A program made the translations under genes and the position numbers. Below, one piece after another: positions 25,194 through 31,237 of a DNA stretch of 64,000 bases (the stretch's first letter is position 1; the number at the start of each line of letters is the position of its first letter). Below the pieces are notes generated by a model. That model saw only the letters and a program-made list of their open reading frames with translations, ran no database searches and was not told the DNA's origin. Origin of the DNA: JBAXTE01 sp963556065 (lineage in GTDB: Bacteria > Bacteroidota > Bacteroidia > Bacteroidales > WCHB1-69); NCBI GenBank assembly GCA_963556065.3, contig CAUVYH020000010.1, forward strand, positions 62,001-126,000. Direction: 5' to 3'.

Positions 25194-25517
25194 ACCATGC
25201 AAAACGCTTTTAACGTGGGCATATATCTTAAATTGATCTTTGTCTAACAATTCCGTTTTAGGGATAAAATAAGCGTCAAAAGGATAAACTCCTTCTTCTT
25301 CTATATTGGTAACGACACTGCCTCTAACAACAAGTTCTTTAAGTAATTCAACAAGTTCAGATGGATCTTTATGTTTAAATTCTTCTGCTAAACACCAAAG
25401 CGTCATCTTTGCCTCAAGTAAAAGTGGATTTACTTTTTTTGACCTGTCAGTTCGATTGAATTTTCTATCAATAATTTTATGAAGCTCTTTAAGTATTTCA
25501 TTTAAAGTATGTTCCAT
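25188..25517 (-). CDS. Cassette-type hypothetical protein
   Basis: The 109-residue protein is helical in its first 70 residues ('LNEILKELHKIIDRKF', 'LVELLKELVVRG') with no membrane segment. No domain recognised. It is followed by an attC-like palindrome. Confidence 0.6.
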   Translation of the reverse strand: MEHTLNEILKELHKIIDRKFNRTDRSKKVNPLLLEAKMTLWCLAEEFKHKDPSELVELLKELVVRGSVVTNIEEEGVYPFDAYFIPKTELLDKDQFKIYAHVKSVLHGG

Positions 25518-25548
25518 TTTATTAAAGTGTTTATAATTTGATAATTAA

Positions 25549-25591
25549 GTGCTTTTTAATCGGCAACAAATGCCAATACTTACCGTTAGCG
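25549..25591 (-). repeat. attC-like palindrome 1 (short form)
   Basis: Minus strand: CGCTAACGG at the stop codon, a GGCA/TGCC inner hairpin, then CCGATTAAAAAGCAC. The arms TAA-CGG and CCG-A-TTA pair with one extra base, reminiscent of the extrahelical bases of attC. Confidence 0.5.
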
Positions 25592-25927
25592 ATTTAAAGA
25601 AATACCGACTAAAGCGCCCGTCTTAATTGCAAATACTGATAATTTACAACCAGGTCCAAAATGTTCGTGTTCTATTTCTTTGATTTCTATTCCTTTGAAT
25701 TTAAATATCAAACAACGAGAATTTTTACTATACCCATTTTTCAACTTTACAAATTTGAATTCTTTGTATAATGAATTTCCGTTTACACTTCCATCATCAT
25801 TTTGATTTGTAAGTCGCTTAATCCAATATTGTTTAACTTCTCTATACTCTTCTTTTTTTTCACCAATAAGAAATTGGTCAAAATACTTTTTATTCAAATG
25901 CAGAAGTAAAGTTTCTGATTTTTTCAT
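25586..25927 (-). CDS. ASCH-domain-like protein (cassette)
   Basis: I use the start MKKSETLLLHL at 25927 because the longer frame would begin inside a hairpin. The 113 residues match the ASCH/PUA-like pattern: 'KKYFDQFLIGEKKEEYREVKQYW' with the conserved Gly-Lys-Lys and Glu, then strands ending 'GPGCKLSVFAI'. ASCH proteins bind RNA or modified nucleobases, and some remove acyl groups from cytidine. It is the first of five cassette-like genes after ssb. Confidence 0.7.
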   Translation of the reverse strand: MKKSETLLLHLNKKYFDQFLIGEKKEEYREVKQYWIKRLTNQNDDGSVNGNSLYKEFKFVKLKNGYSKNSRCLIFKFKGIEIKEIEHEHFGPGCKLSVFAIKTGALVGISLNR

Positions 25928-25942
25928 TATGCGATGTTTTAT

Positions 25943-25969
25943 GGGGCGCAATTCAAATCATTGCGCCCC
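25943..25969. terminator. Perfect 10-bp hairpin between ssb and the cassette row
   Basis: GGGGCGCAAT and ATTGCGCCCC flank a 7-nt loop. There is no clear T run on the minus strand, so it may attenuate, protect the mRNA end, or mark the array boundary. Confidence 0.5.
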
Positions 25970-25977
25970 TGGTTGTT

Positions 25978-26313
25978 TTATTCGTCCTCTTTCACGCTGA
26001 TCAGCTCCAAATTGGCAACTGTCAAGTTCAACGACGATTGTGTTTTGTTGTCGCTATCCTTGTACATTTTTATCTCCGGCGAACCCTCGACGAAAATTTT
26101 AGAGCCTTTCTTAATGAATTCGGCCACTTTAGTACTTTGGTTTTGATCGCGCCACATGGTGCAACTTACCCAAGTTGTTTTTTCAACGCGGTTTCCATCG
26201 CCGTCGGTATAAGCTTTGTTACTCGCAACGGTAAAATTGATACTCTTTTTTCCGTTTACGTCATGAATTTCCGCATCACGACCTACATTGCCAATTACTT
26301 GTAATTTAATCAT
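25978..26313 (-). CDS. ssb: Single-stranded DNA-binding protein
   Basis: The 111-residue OB-fold protein begins MIKLQVIGNVGRDAEI and has the SSB segments 'NFTVASNKAYTDGDGN', 'TTWVSCTMW', 'VAEFIKKGSKIFVEGSPE' and 'LNLTVANLELI'. The acidic tail is short (KEDE), so partner recruitment may differ from the host SSB. With the HUH protein it forms the replication module expected of a rolling-circle or single-stranded-DNA stage. It overlaps its upstream neighbour by 8 bases. Confidence 0.92.
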   Translation of the reverse strand: MIKLQVIGNVGRDAEIHDVNGKKSINFTVASNKAYTDGDGNRVEKTTWVSCTMWRDQNQSTKVAEFIKKGSKIFVEGSPEIKMYKDSDNKTQSSLNLTVANLELISVKEDE

Positions 26314-26461
26314 CTCTTTTTGTTTTTAATTTGTTTTTTACTTGTTTTTTTCGACCAGTTGGAGTATCTGTTATTCTTCCATCAGGTTGCAAAAATTTAC
26401 CACACTTACATTTTGCCGCACCACCTGCATAACGAAACGAGTGTTTGTGTTTTTCAGTCAT
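26306..26461 (-). CDS. Small basic CxC protein
   Basis: The 51 residues (start MTEKHKHSFRYAGGAAKCKCG) have one CKC motif and a Lys/Arg-rich second half, suggesting nucleic-acid binding. It overlaps both rep (8 bases) and ssb (8 bases), which supports it as a real gene in the replication operon. Confidence 0.65.
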   Translation of the reverse strand: MTEKHKHSFRYAGGAAKCKCGKFLQPDGRITDTPTGRKKQVKNKLKTKRDD

Positions 26462-27896
26462 CTATACATATTTTTTTAGGTTTGAATTTCCTTTTTATGA
26501 TTTCGCTTAGCACGTCTTTAATTGGTTTTCCACGTGCCAATTCCTGATATATGTCCTGCTTGTTATTAATTAGCCTATACGGGCTAATATCATCCTTTCC
26601 GGTGCGTTTCTGTCGCTCCGGGTAGAATATTACGGTTACTAATTTTTCAATCGGTTCTAGTTCACCAGTAAACGGGTTGATAACTTCCTCGTTGGCCTCC
26701 GCTGTTATTTCTTCTTCGCTTGTACTACTGTCATCTAAACGGTTGAATGAAAGTTCAGGAACGTTGTAAAACTCCCCAAATCGGCTATACAATCGTTTTC
26801 CCTTTGTGTTGGACAAAACTTCTTCAATCAATGGCAGATCATAATTTCGGCCGTCAAGAGTTAATGATTCTGTTTTGAAATGGTACTTTATGGTTTCCAA
26901 AATTCCATATAGATAAGCGTTAAGGATTTTTTTTTCTTTTTCATCTGAACTTAACGAAATGTCGGACATTACTTCTCTTTTGAACTTATCAACATAGATT
27001 TTTTTTCGCACTTCAATAAAATTGGCCTCACTGGTATAGGTCCCGTCGGGTTGCTCAAAGGTCTCCAAATCGCGATTATTCTGTTTCAGTTCGGTGATAT
27101 ACTTTCCGTTTTCTCCTTTTTCGTAGAAGTATATTTTTTCAACATGTATTTGTGAAGCATCGGTTAAGAATAGCCATTTATCCGATAGCCATTTTATAAA
27201 GTTTTTGATAGATGTTCCCGGCTTCAAGAATGCCAACGAATGTATATGTATGTGCAATCCGTTCTCTTTATTTGGAGAGCTTTTAACCTCAATACCATAT
27301 TCCCCGGCATAAACATTAGACTTCCATCCGCAACTCCTGCGCACCTCTCTGAATGCGTTCAATAATTCTTTTGCGTAGAACTTTTGGCCGTTCCAAGTTC
27401 CACCGGAATGTGGTACCGTTAACGTAATATGCACCGGATTATACTTCTCATATATTTTAGTATCAATCAGATAGTTACGATAAATATTACGAATAATGTT
27501 TGATTTGCGATAATTCCAAACTGGATCTAACCTGTGCTTGCTGAATATATGGGCCTGTGTGAATGTCTCGTATCTGCCTTTGTCGTCCGTGAATAGCGCC
27601 CCAACACTTTCGCCGAAATTGGCGAGTGTGTAATATGTTTTAATTAGATTAGGAAACATTTCAATAACCGTATTATGAATTTCGCTCTTTTGAGCAATTT
27701 TTAAAAAAGTAGCCCTGTGAGCCGGTAATACTATTTCAAAATTGGTTTCAATAAACTCGGCAATTTGTTCCCTTATCTCATTAGTTTTATGACGGTGATA
27801 ACTCAATTTTGCGCTGTATTTTCTATTCAATTGTATTTTTTCCTGATTAGTCCGCCCATCAAGGTGTTTTGCTTTTAATAATTGTTCACTTGTCAT
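26454..27896 (-). CDS. rep: HUH-family rolling-circle replication initiator
   Basis: The 480-residue protein shows the three motifs of phage/plasmid Rep endonucleases: motif 1 'HITLTVPHSG' (about 155), the metal-binding HUH in GLHIHIHSLAF (about 215-220), and a candidate nucleophile tyrosine in 'NAYLYGILETIKYHFK' (about 330). It nicks one strand at the origin and starts rolling-circle synthesis. The domain is embedded in a long protein with an N-terminal helical region and a charged C-terminus. No helicase domain is seen. It is the anchor gene of the replication operon. Confidence 0.88.
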   Translation of the reverse strand: MTSEQLLKAKHLDGRTNQEKIQLNRKYSAKLSYHRHKTNEIREQIAEFIETNFEIVLPAHRATFLKIAQKSEIHNTVIEMFPNLIKTYYTLANFGESVGALFTDDKGRYETFTQAHIFSKHRLDPVWNYRKSNIIRNIYRNYLIDTKIYEKYNPVHITLTVPHSGGTWNGQKFYAKELLNAFREVRRSCGWKSNVYAGEYGIEVKSSPNKENGLHIHIHSLAFLKPGTSIKNFIKWLSDKWLFLTDASQIHVEKIYFYEKGENGKYITELKQNNRDLETFEQPDGTYTSEANFIEVRKKIYVDKFKREVMSDISLSSDEKEKKILNAYLYGILETIKYHFKTESLTLDGRNYDLPLIEEVLSNTKGKRLYSRFGEFYNVPELSFNRLDDSSTSEEEITAEANEEVINPFTGELEPIEKLVTVIFYPERQKRTGKDDISPYRLINNKQDIYQELARGKPIKDVLSEIIKRKFKPKKICIDD

Positions 27897-27991
27897 TTTT
27901 TTCCCTTAAAAAAATTTATAAATTTATCTATAGCGGAATATGCCATACTGATTATCAATATAGTAGATACCCAATCACAAAAATCAGCCAT
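27893..27991 (-). CDS. 32-residue membrane peptide
   Basis: The product starts MADFCDWVSTILIISMAYSA and ends FFKGKK: one helix with basic tail. It overlaps rep by 4 bases (ATGA) and its upstream neighbour by 8, so it is likely translated. Confidence 0.55.
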   Translation of the reverse strand: MADFCDWVSTILIISMAYSAIDKFINFFKGKK

Positions 27992-28304
27992 GATTAACAT
28001 TTTTTTCGTCTAAAAAATTGATAAAAGCTTTATATGTCTCTTTGCTCATGCATGCAACGAATGTATCAGGAGAGTAATTGTTTTTGAATTTCAGAACTTC
28101 GAGTGAGGATAATATTGAGTTATAATGTATTAGAACGCTATACGGTATGCAAGTTAAGGTGTCATGTTTGCAAAGTTCTTTAGCATATTCAATACAACCT
28201 TTGACAAATTCTATCTGTTGATCAATATTTTTTACATTTTCTGCGATTTGATTTTCAGAACCAATCGTACTAACTTCTTTTATTTTACCACTATTATCAC
28301 TCAT
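27984..28304 (-). CDS. Hypothetical phage protein
   Basis: The 106-residue protein is helical and soluble ('DQQIEFVKGCIEYAKELCKHD', 'KETYKAFINFLDEK'). No domain recognised. It belongs to the early operon upstream of rep. Confidence 0.6.
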   Translation of the reverse strand: MSDNSGKIKEVSTIGSENQIAENVKNIDQQIEFVKGCIEYAKELCKHDTLTCIPYSVLIHYNSILSSLEVLKFKNNYSPDTFVACMSKETYKAFINFLDEKNVNHG

Positions 28305-28387
28305 GTTTTATTTTTTAAAATTGCAAACTTATTCGTTATATTATCAAGTTGGGGTTAACTCATTGATTATTTTGATTTTATAAAAAA

Positions 28388-28819
28388 TCAAAAATCAGAA
28401 TTCATCGTACTTATGAAATCCTTCAAATCGGATAGCTTCTCATCATAATTTTTAAAATAACGGCTGTCCTTGTTGGGTTTCAGAATTTCAAGGCACGGCA
28501 ATAATTTATTATTAAAAACACCTTCAAATACATCCAAGCGCTCAAGATGATAATAACTTAGAGCATGTATTATATCTGCATGTGCCTTTAAATGCGCATC
28601 TGTAAAAAAATAAGATCGATGCAAGCTCTCATATCGTTGAACTGTCATTCTTCGGATAATTTCCTTTAGAGCAATTGTTATTGTTTTTTTCTTCAATAAT
28701 GAAATTTGTTCAGGATTACACCTGTGAGGCATTTTAAACATGTCAGGCAGATGTTTACAACTAATTGTAACTATTGCATCGTTCGCAAACAATTCGTTAC
28801 TAACATTAAACTGTATCAT
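28388..28819 (-). CDS. Hypothetical phage early protein
   Basis: The 143-residue protein contains 'LKKKTITIALKEIIRRMTVQRYESL' and a His/Tyr-rich middle. It has no membrane segment. No domain recognised. An 83-bp AT-rich gap separates it from the next gene. Confidence 0.6.
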   Translation of the reverse strand: MIQFNVSNELFANDAIVTISCKHLPDMFKMPHRCNPEQISLLKKKTITIALKEIIRRMTVQRYESLHRSYFFTDAHLKAHADIIHALSYYHLERLDVFEGVFNNKLLPCLEILKPNKDSRYFKNYDEKLSDLKDFISTMNSDF

Positions 28820-29068
28820 GATTTTATTTTTTTTGATTTTTTACGTATTTTGCGTAATATATCTAATATTATATCTGATCTTTTCATACTATAATCTCGT
28901 TAATTATTCGGTTATGGATTTTTCCGTACTTCGCTCAGTCAAATAAACAACTGTTCAATTTCTTTGGCTTTGCCCCCTCGCTTGCGTTCATCTAAGTTCA
29001 GGGGCTTCGCCGTTTATTTGCTTTCGCTCGTAATTGAAGTTGTCGTCCCCGGCAGAGCTCCAACATCT
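28820..29068. other. Intergenic region with inverted repeats, origin candidate
   Basis: This 249-bp gap is the largest in the early region. It holds GCCCC...GGGGC around 28971-29003, CAAATAAAC/GTTTATTTG at about 28940 and 29012, and the related segments CAACTGTTCAATT and AATTGAAGTTG. Such a hairpin-rich gap near rep could be the rolling-circle origin. No nick-site motif could be fixed by eye. Confidence 0.35.
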
Positions 29069-29329
29069 TTATACAATACAATAATGCTCAAGCTGCATTT
29101 TTATATTATCAACAACTTGTTGCACTGTTTTGCCAACGGAAGTAATCGTTATCGTATCGGATTCCGACACACTACAGCTAATTTCGATTCTAGTTTCAAA
29201 TTCTAAATCCCAACAGGAATCTATGACTTTAGAGCTAGAGATAAATTCTACGCTCGTATGTGGTCTATCATGGCAGAAAGATTCTGCGATAGATGTAACC
29301 ATTTTATGTAAATCCTTTAATCGTCCCAT
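29069..29329 (-). CDS. Hypothetical phage early protein
   Basis: The 86-residue protein has alternating beta-type residues ('LEFETRIEISCSVSESDTITI') and a C-terminal helix. No domain is recognised. Confidence 0.6.
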   Translation of the reverse strand: MGRLKDLHKMVTSIAESFCHDRPHTSVEFISSSKVIDSCWDLEFETRIEISCSVSESDTITITSVGKTVQQVVDNIKMQLEHYCIV

Positions 29330-29373
29330 TTTTTTTGGCTGTTTATGGTTAATCGTTGTTTTGACTTGTTTTG

Positions 29374-29604
29374 CTATTGTTGCAAATAATTATTGATTGC
29401 TGTTTGTGTAATTAGCCCATCGGCTGTTATAGGTATTATTTTTTCGGCTACTAATTTTTTGATGGTCCGGTGGCTGCGTCCCAACATACGGGAAACCTCG
29501 TTGACAGTGTAGGTTTTTACCGGCATGTTTTTAGCCAAAGCTTTTTCAACCGCCTCTTCAATCGCTTTGCAGAGCTCTGCAGGAGTAGTTATAATCAGTT
29601 CCAT
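29374..29604 (-). CDS. Excisionase/HTH_17-type DNA-binding protein
   Basis: The 76-residue protein has a leading amphipathic helix and an HTH_17 motif 'TVNEVSRMLGRSHRTIKKLV' (about 33-52) followed by a wing, as in Xis and related regulators. Its start overlaps the upstream stop by one base (TAATG). Excision or early regulation is likely. Confidence 0.75.
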   Translation of the reverse strand: MELIITTPAELCKAIEEAVEKALAKNMPVKTYTVNEVSRMLGRSHRTIKKLVAEKIIPITADGLITQTAINNYLQQ

Positions 29605-29789
29605 TACAATAACCCGTCAATTGCACCGTAAACGGTCGGTTTGCTTACATTACACTCTTTAGTTACCTTATCCATCCACACGCTGGTACGCAACTCTTTA
29701 GAATAATGCTTGTTGAACGACCTCCTTATTTTCTTCGCCAACCGCTCTTTTTCACGGGCTCTCTTTTCCTGATATTCTTCCTTTGTCAT
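29604..29789 (-). CDS. Small DNA-binding-like regulator
   Basis: The 61-residue protein is very basic in the first half (EKRAREKERLAKKIRRSF) and has a HTH-like 'VTKECNVSKPTVYGAIDGLL' at the end. It is the first leftward gene of the switch region, in the position of a Cro-like regulator. Confidence 0.65.
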   Translation of the reverse strand: MTKEEYQEKRAREKERLAKKIRRSFNKHYSKELRTSVWMDKVTKECNVSKPTVYGAIDGLL

Positions 29790-29858
29790 ATCGTTTTATT
29801 TTTTGTTTGGTAATATGTTTGAAAGTATGCTAATAAATCGTTTTGTTTAATCAGACAA

Positions 29859-29920
29859 CAAATATACATCAAAATGATATAAATGTCAAATCAAAATGAT
29901 ATTATTTTAGTCAAAATGTT
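29859..29920. promoter_or_regulatory. Lysogeny switch: leftward early promoter with three operator-like sites
   Basis: On the minus strand TTTG (29887-29890) and TATATTTG (29859-29866) are 20 bp apart, a complete promoter for the early operon. Overlapping it are ATCAAAATGAT at 29868 and 29890 (palindromic ATCA-N3-TGAT) and a variant GTCAAAATGTT at 29910, at 22- and 20-bp spacing, i.e. two helical turns. The adjacent XRE protein is the natural ligand. Confidence 0.7.
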
Positions 29921-29956
29921 GTAATTAATTGTAAATCAATTCAATAATTTTACATC

Positions 29957-30295
29957 ATGAATAACATATTAAACAACATAAAGCAAATAAGATTAAAAAA
30001 AGGTCTTAGCCAAGAGAATATGGCCAATTTACTTAATATTGAACAAGCTAGTTATGGACTGATAGAAAATGGTAAACGCAAGCTCAGATATGAAACATTA
30101 GAGCAAATTGCTATATGTTTCAAATTAAATGTTATAGATGTAATAACTTTTCCCGAGAAATGGAGTGTTATCGACCAAAATAAAACACAGGAACCAGTTG
30201 AAGCAATAATTCAAATCAAATTGCAATCAGATAAAAAAGACCAAGTATTAAAACTGATTTTTGGTGAGAATAACCTAGAAATATTAAACAGATAA
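29957..30295 (+). CDS. XRE-family repressor
   Basis: The 112-residue protein begins with an HTH_3/XRE domain: 'NIKQIRLKKGLSQENMANLLNIEQASYGLIENGKRK' spans about residues 6-41. The C-terminal half is a short helical oligomerisation region. It is divergent from the early operon and next to the three operator-like sites, so it is the probable lysogeny repressor. No peptidase domain is present, so SOS self-cleavage is unlikely. Confidence 0.85.
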   Translation: MNNILNNIKQIRLKKGLSQENMANLLNIEQASYGLIENGKRKLRYETLEQIAICFKLNVIDVITFPEKWSVIDQNKTQEPVEAIIQIKLQSDKKDQVLKLIFGENNLEILNR

Positions 30296-30301
30296 ATATA
30301 C

Positions 30302-30553
30302 ATGAAAAAAAAAACTATTTTTAAGTTATTGTACCTATATAGAAAAAAAACAAAAGGATATATTACTGAATCAGAAATACAACAATATGAATCAATAAAA
30401 AGCAATAACAACATTACTGATGACGAAGTTTATTGCATGTATTTATTTAAATCGACAACAGATATAAATAAATTGCACTTGTTTTTTTGTTTGATCTTTA
30501 TATATGTATATTTTGCATTAAACAATATTAAAATTAATCATGATAATAATTAG
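30302..30553 (+). CDS. Small hypothetical protein downstream of the repressor
   Basis: The 83-residue protein has a basic N-terminus and a C-terminal hydrophobic stretch ('LFFCLIFIYVYFALN') that may be membrane-spanning. It starts 6 bp after the repressor and is probably expressed from the prophage. Function unknown. Confidence 0.5.
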   Translation: MKKKTIFKLLYLYRKKTKGYITESEIQQYESIKSNNNITDDEVYCMYLFKSTTDINKLHLFFCLIFIYVYFALNNIKINHDNN

Positions 30554-30602
30554 TACCCATCAGTCTTTATATTATTATTTTATCAATTGGCATAAAATAT
30601 GA

Positions 30603-30610
30603 TATATTTG
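30603..30610 (+). promoter_or_regulatory. -7 element for the secreted moron gene
   Basis: TATATTTG matches TAnnTTTG and ends 30 bp before the ATG at 30641, suggesting separate expression in the lysogen. Confidence 0.45.
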
Positions 30611-30640
30611 CAAATATTAACCAATAAAAACTTAAAATTT

Positions 30641-31093
30641 ATGAAAAAGATTATGTTATTCGTAGTAGTCCTATTAATGTGTACGAGTATTTTTAGCCAA
30701 ATAAAAACAACACAGGAGGAATACAATTACGTAACCAAAGGGTTGAAGGCTCAATATGCGAACGGTATGGATATGAAGAAAGGGTACAGTTTAAGCCTAT
30801 ACGAAAAAATACCTTATAACAACAATATTACAGTTTCCTATTATCTATTAAAAAGAGAAGAAACAAAAAACACAGCTGCAATAGTGATGGTTTTTGGAAA
30901 AGATATTGATTCTCAAAATGCTACTTTATATTGCATTCCTGCTTATGCAACAGATTCAAATATATGGGAGCAATTCAATTTAAGCATACTCACAAAGGAC
31001 GCAACCGGAACAACTACATACATGTTATTAAAAACTTCTTGCTATGCATTAAGCAAAGCATTAACAAGCGACCAAATGACAACCAAAAAGTAA
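30641..31093 (+). CDS. Secreted protein encoded at the prophage edge (lysogenic-conversion candidate)
   Basis: I choose the ATG at 30641; an upstream start would lie in the promoter. The product has 150 residues with a signal peptide ending at IFSQ, typical of Bacteroidota, and a mature domain of about 130 residues with mixed beta strands. No domain recognised. Its location between repressor and attR, own promoter and secretion signal are typical of moron genes that alter the host surface or block superinfection. Confidence 0.65.
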   Translation: MKKIMLFVVVLLMCTSIFSQIKTTQEEYNYVTKGLKAQYANGMDMKKGYSLSLYEKIPYNNNITVSYYLLKREETKNTAAIVMVFGKDIDSQNATLYCIPAYATDSNIWEQFNLSILTKDATGTTTYMLLKTSCYALSKALTSDQMTTKK

Positions 31094-31142
31094 ACAACTT
31101 TTGGTAAAACATTGAAAAACAAAGATATAATATAGTAGGTAA

Positions 31143-31159
31143 ATTCCCCTACTGACTAC
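31143..31159 (+). repeat. attR core (17 bp)
   Basis: This is an exact copy of the tRNA-Glu 3' end, with no tRNA body attached. Confidence 0.9.
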
Positions 31160-31170
31160 AAGAATAAACA

Positions 31171-31205
31171 AATCGCAACTGATAACCAAACAGTTGCGAT
31201 TTTTT
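31171..31205 (+). terminator. Original tRNA-Glu terminator, displaced by the insertion
   Basis: A perfect 11-bp stem (AATCGCAACTG / CAGTTGCGATT) plus T6 begins 12 bp after attR. It has no other gene to serve and shows where the uninterrupted tRNA transcript ended. Confidence 0.75.
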
Positions 31206-31237
31206 GTTTTTTAACCCCAACTTTTGCAGATAATTCC

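Larger units (their letters stand above)
13921..31159. mobile_element. Integrated temperate element, probably a tailless membrane-containing prophage
   Basis: The element lies between two copies of a 17-bp sequence (ATTCCCCTACTGACTAC): one is the tRNA-Glu 3' end, the other stands alone at 31143. Core to core it is 17,222 bp. It encodes an integrase at the left end and a repressor switch at the right. The rest is two long leftward operons: replication (HUH Rep, SSB) and packaging/structure/lysis (short ATPase, capsid candidate, at least nine small membrane proteins, metalloprotease, M23 and GH73 hydrolases). There are no terminase, portal, tail or conjugation genes. A filamentous phage is less likely because the ATPase lacks the membrane segment of Zot/pI. 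All genes look intact. Confidence 0.85.

Noticed and set aside
26320..26547. Rightward frame opposite rep and ssb
   Set aside because: Shadow of the coupled leftward genes 26306-26461 and 26454-27896, which have domains or overlaps supporting them.
13921..31159. Conjugative or mobilisable transposon (ICE/CTnDOT type)
   Set aside because: The tyrosine integrase is of a type also used by such elements, but there are no tra, relaxase-coupling or resistance genes; the HUH protein sits with ssb and virion-type genes.
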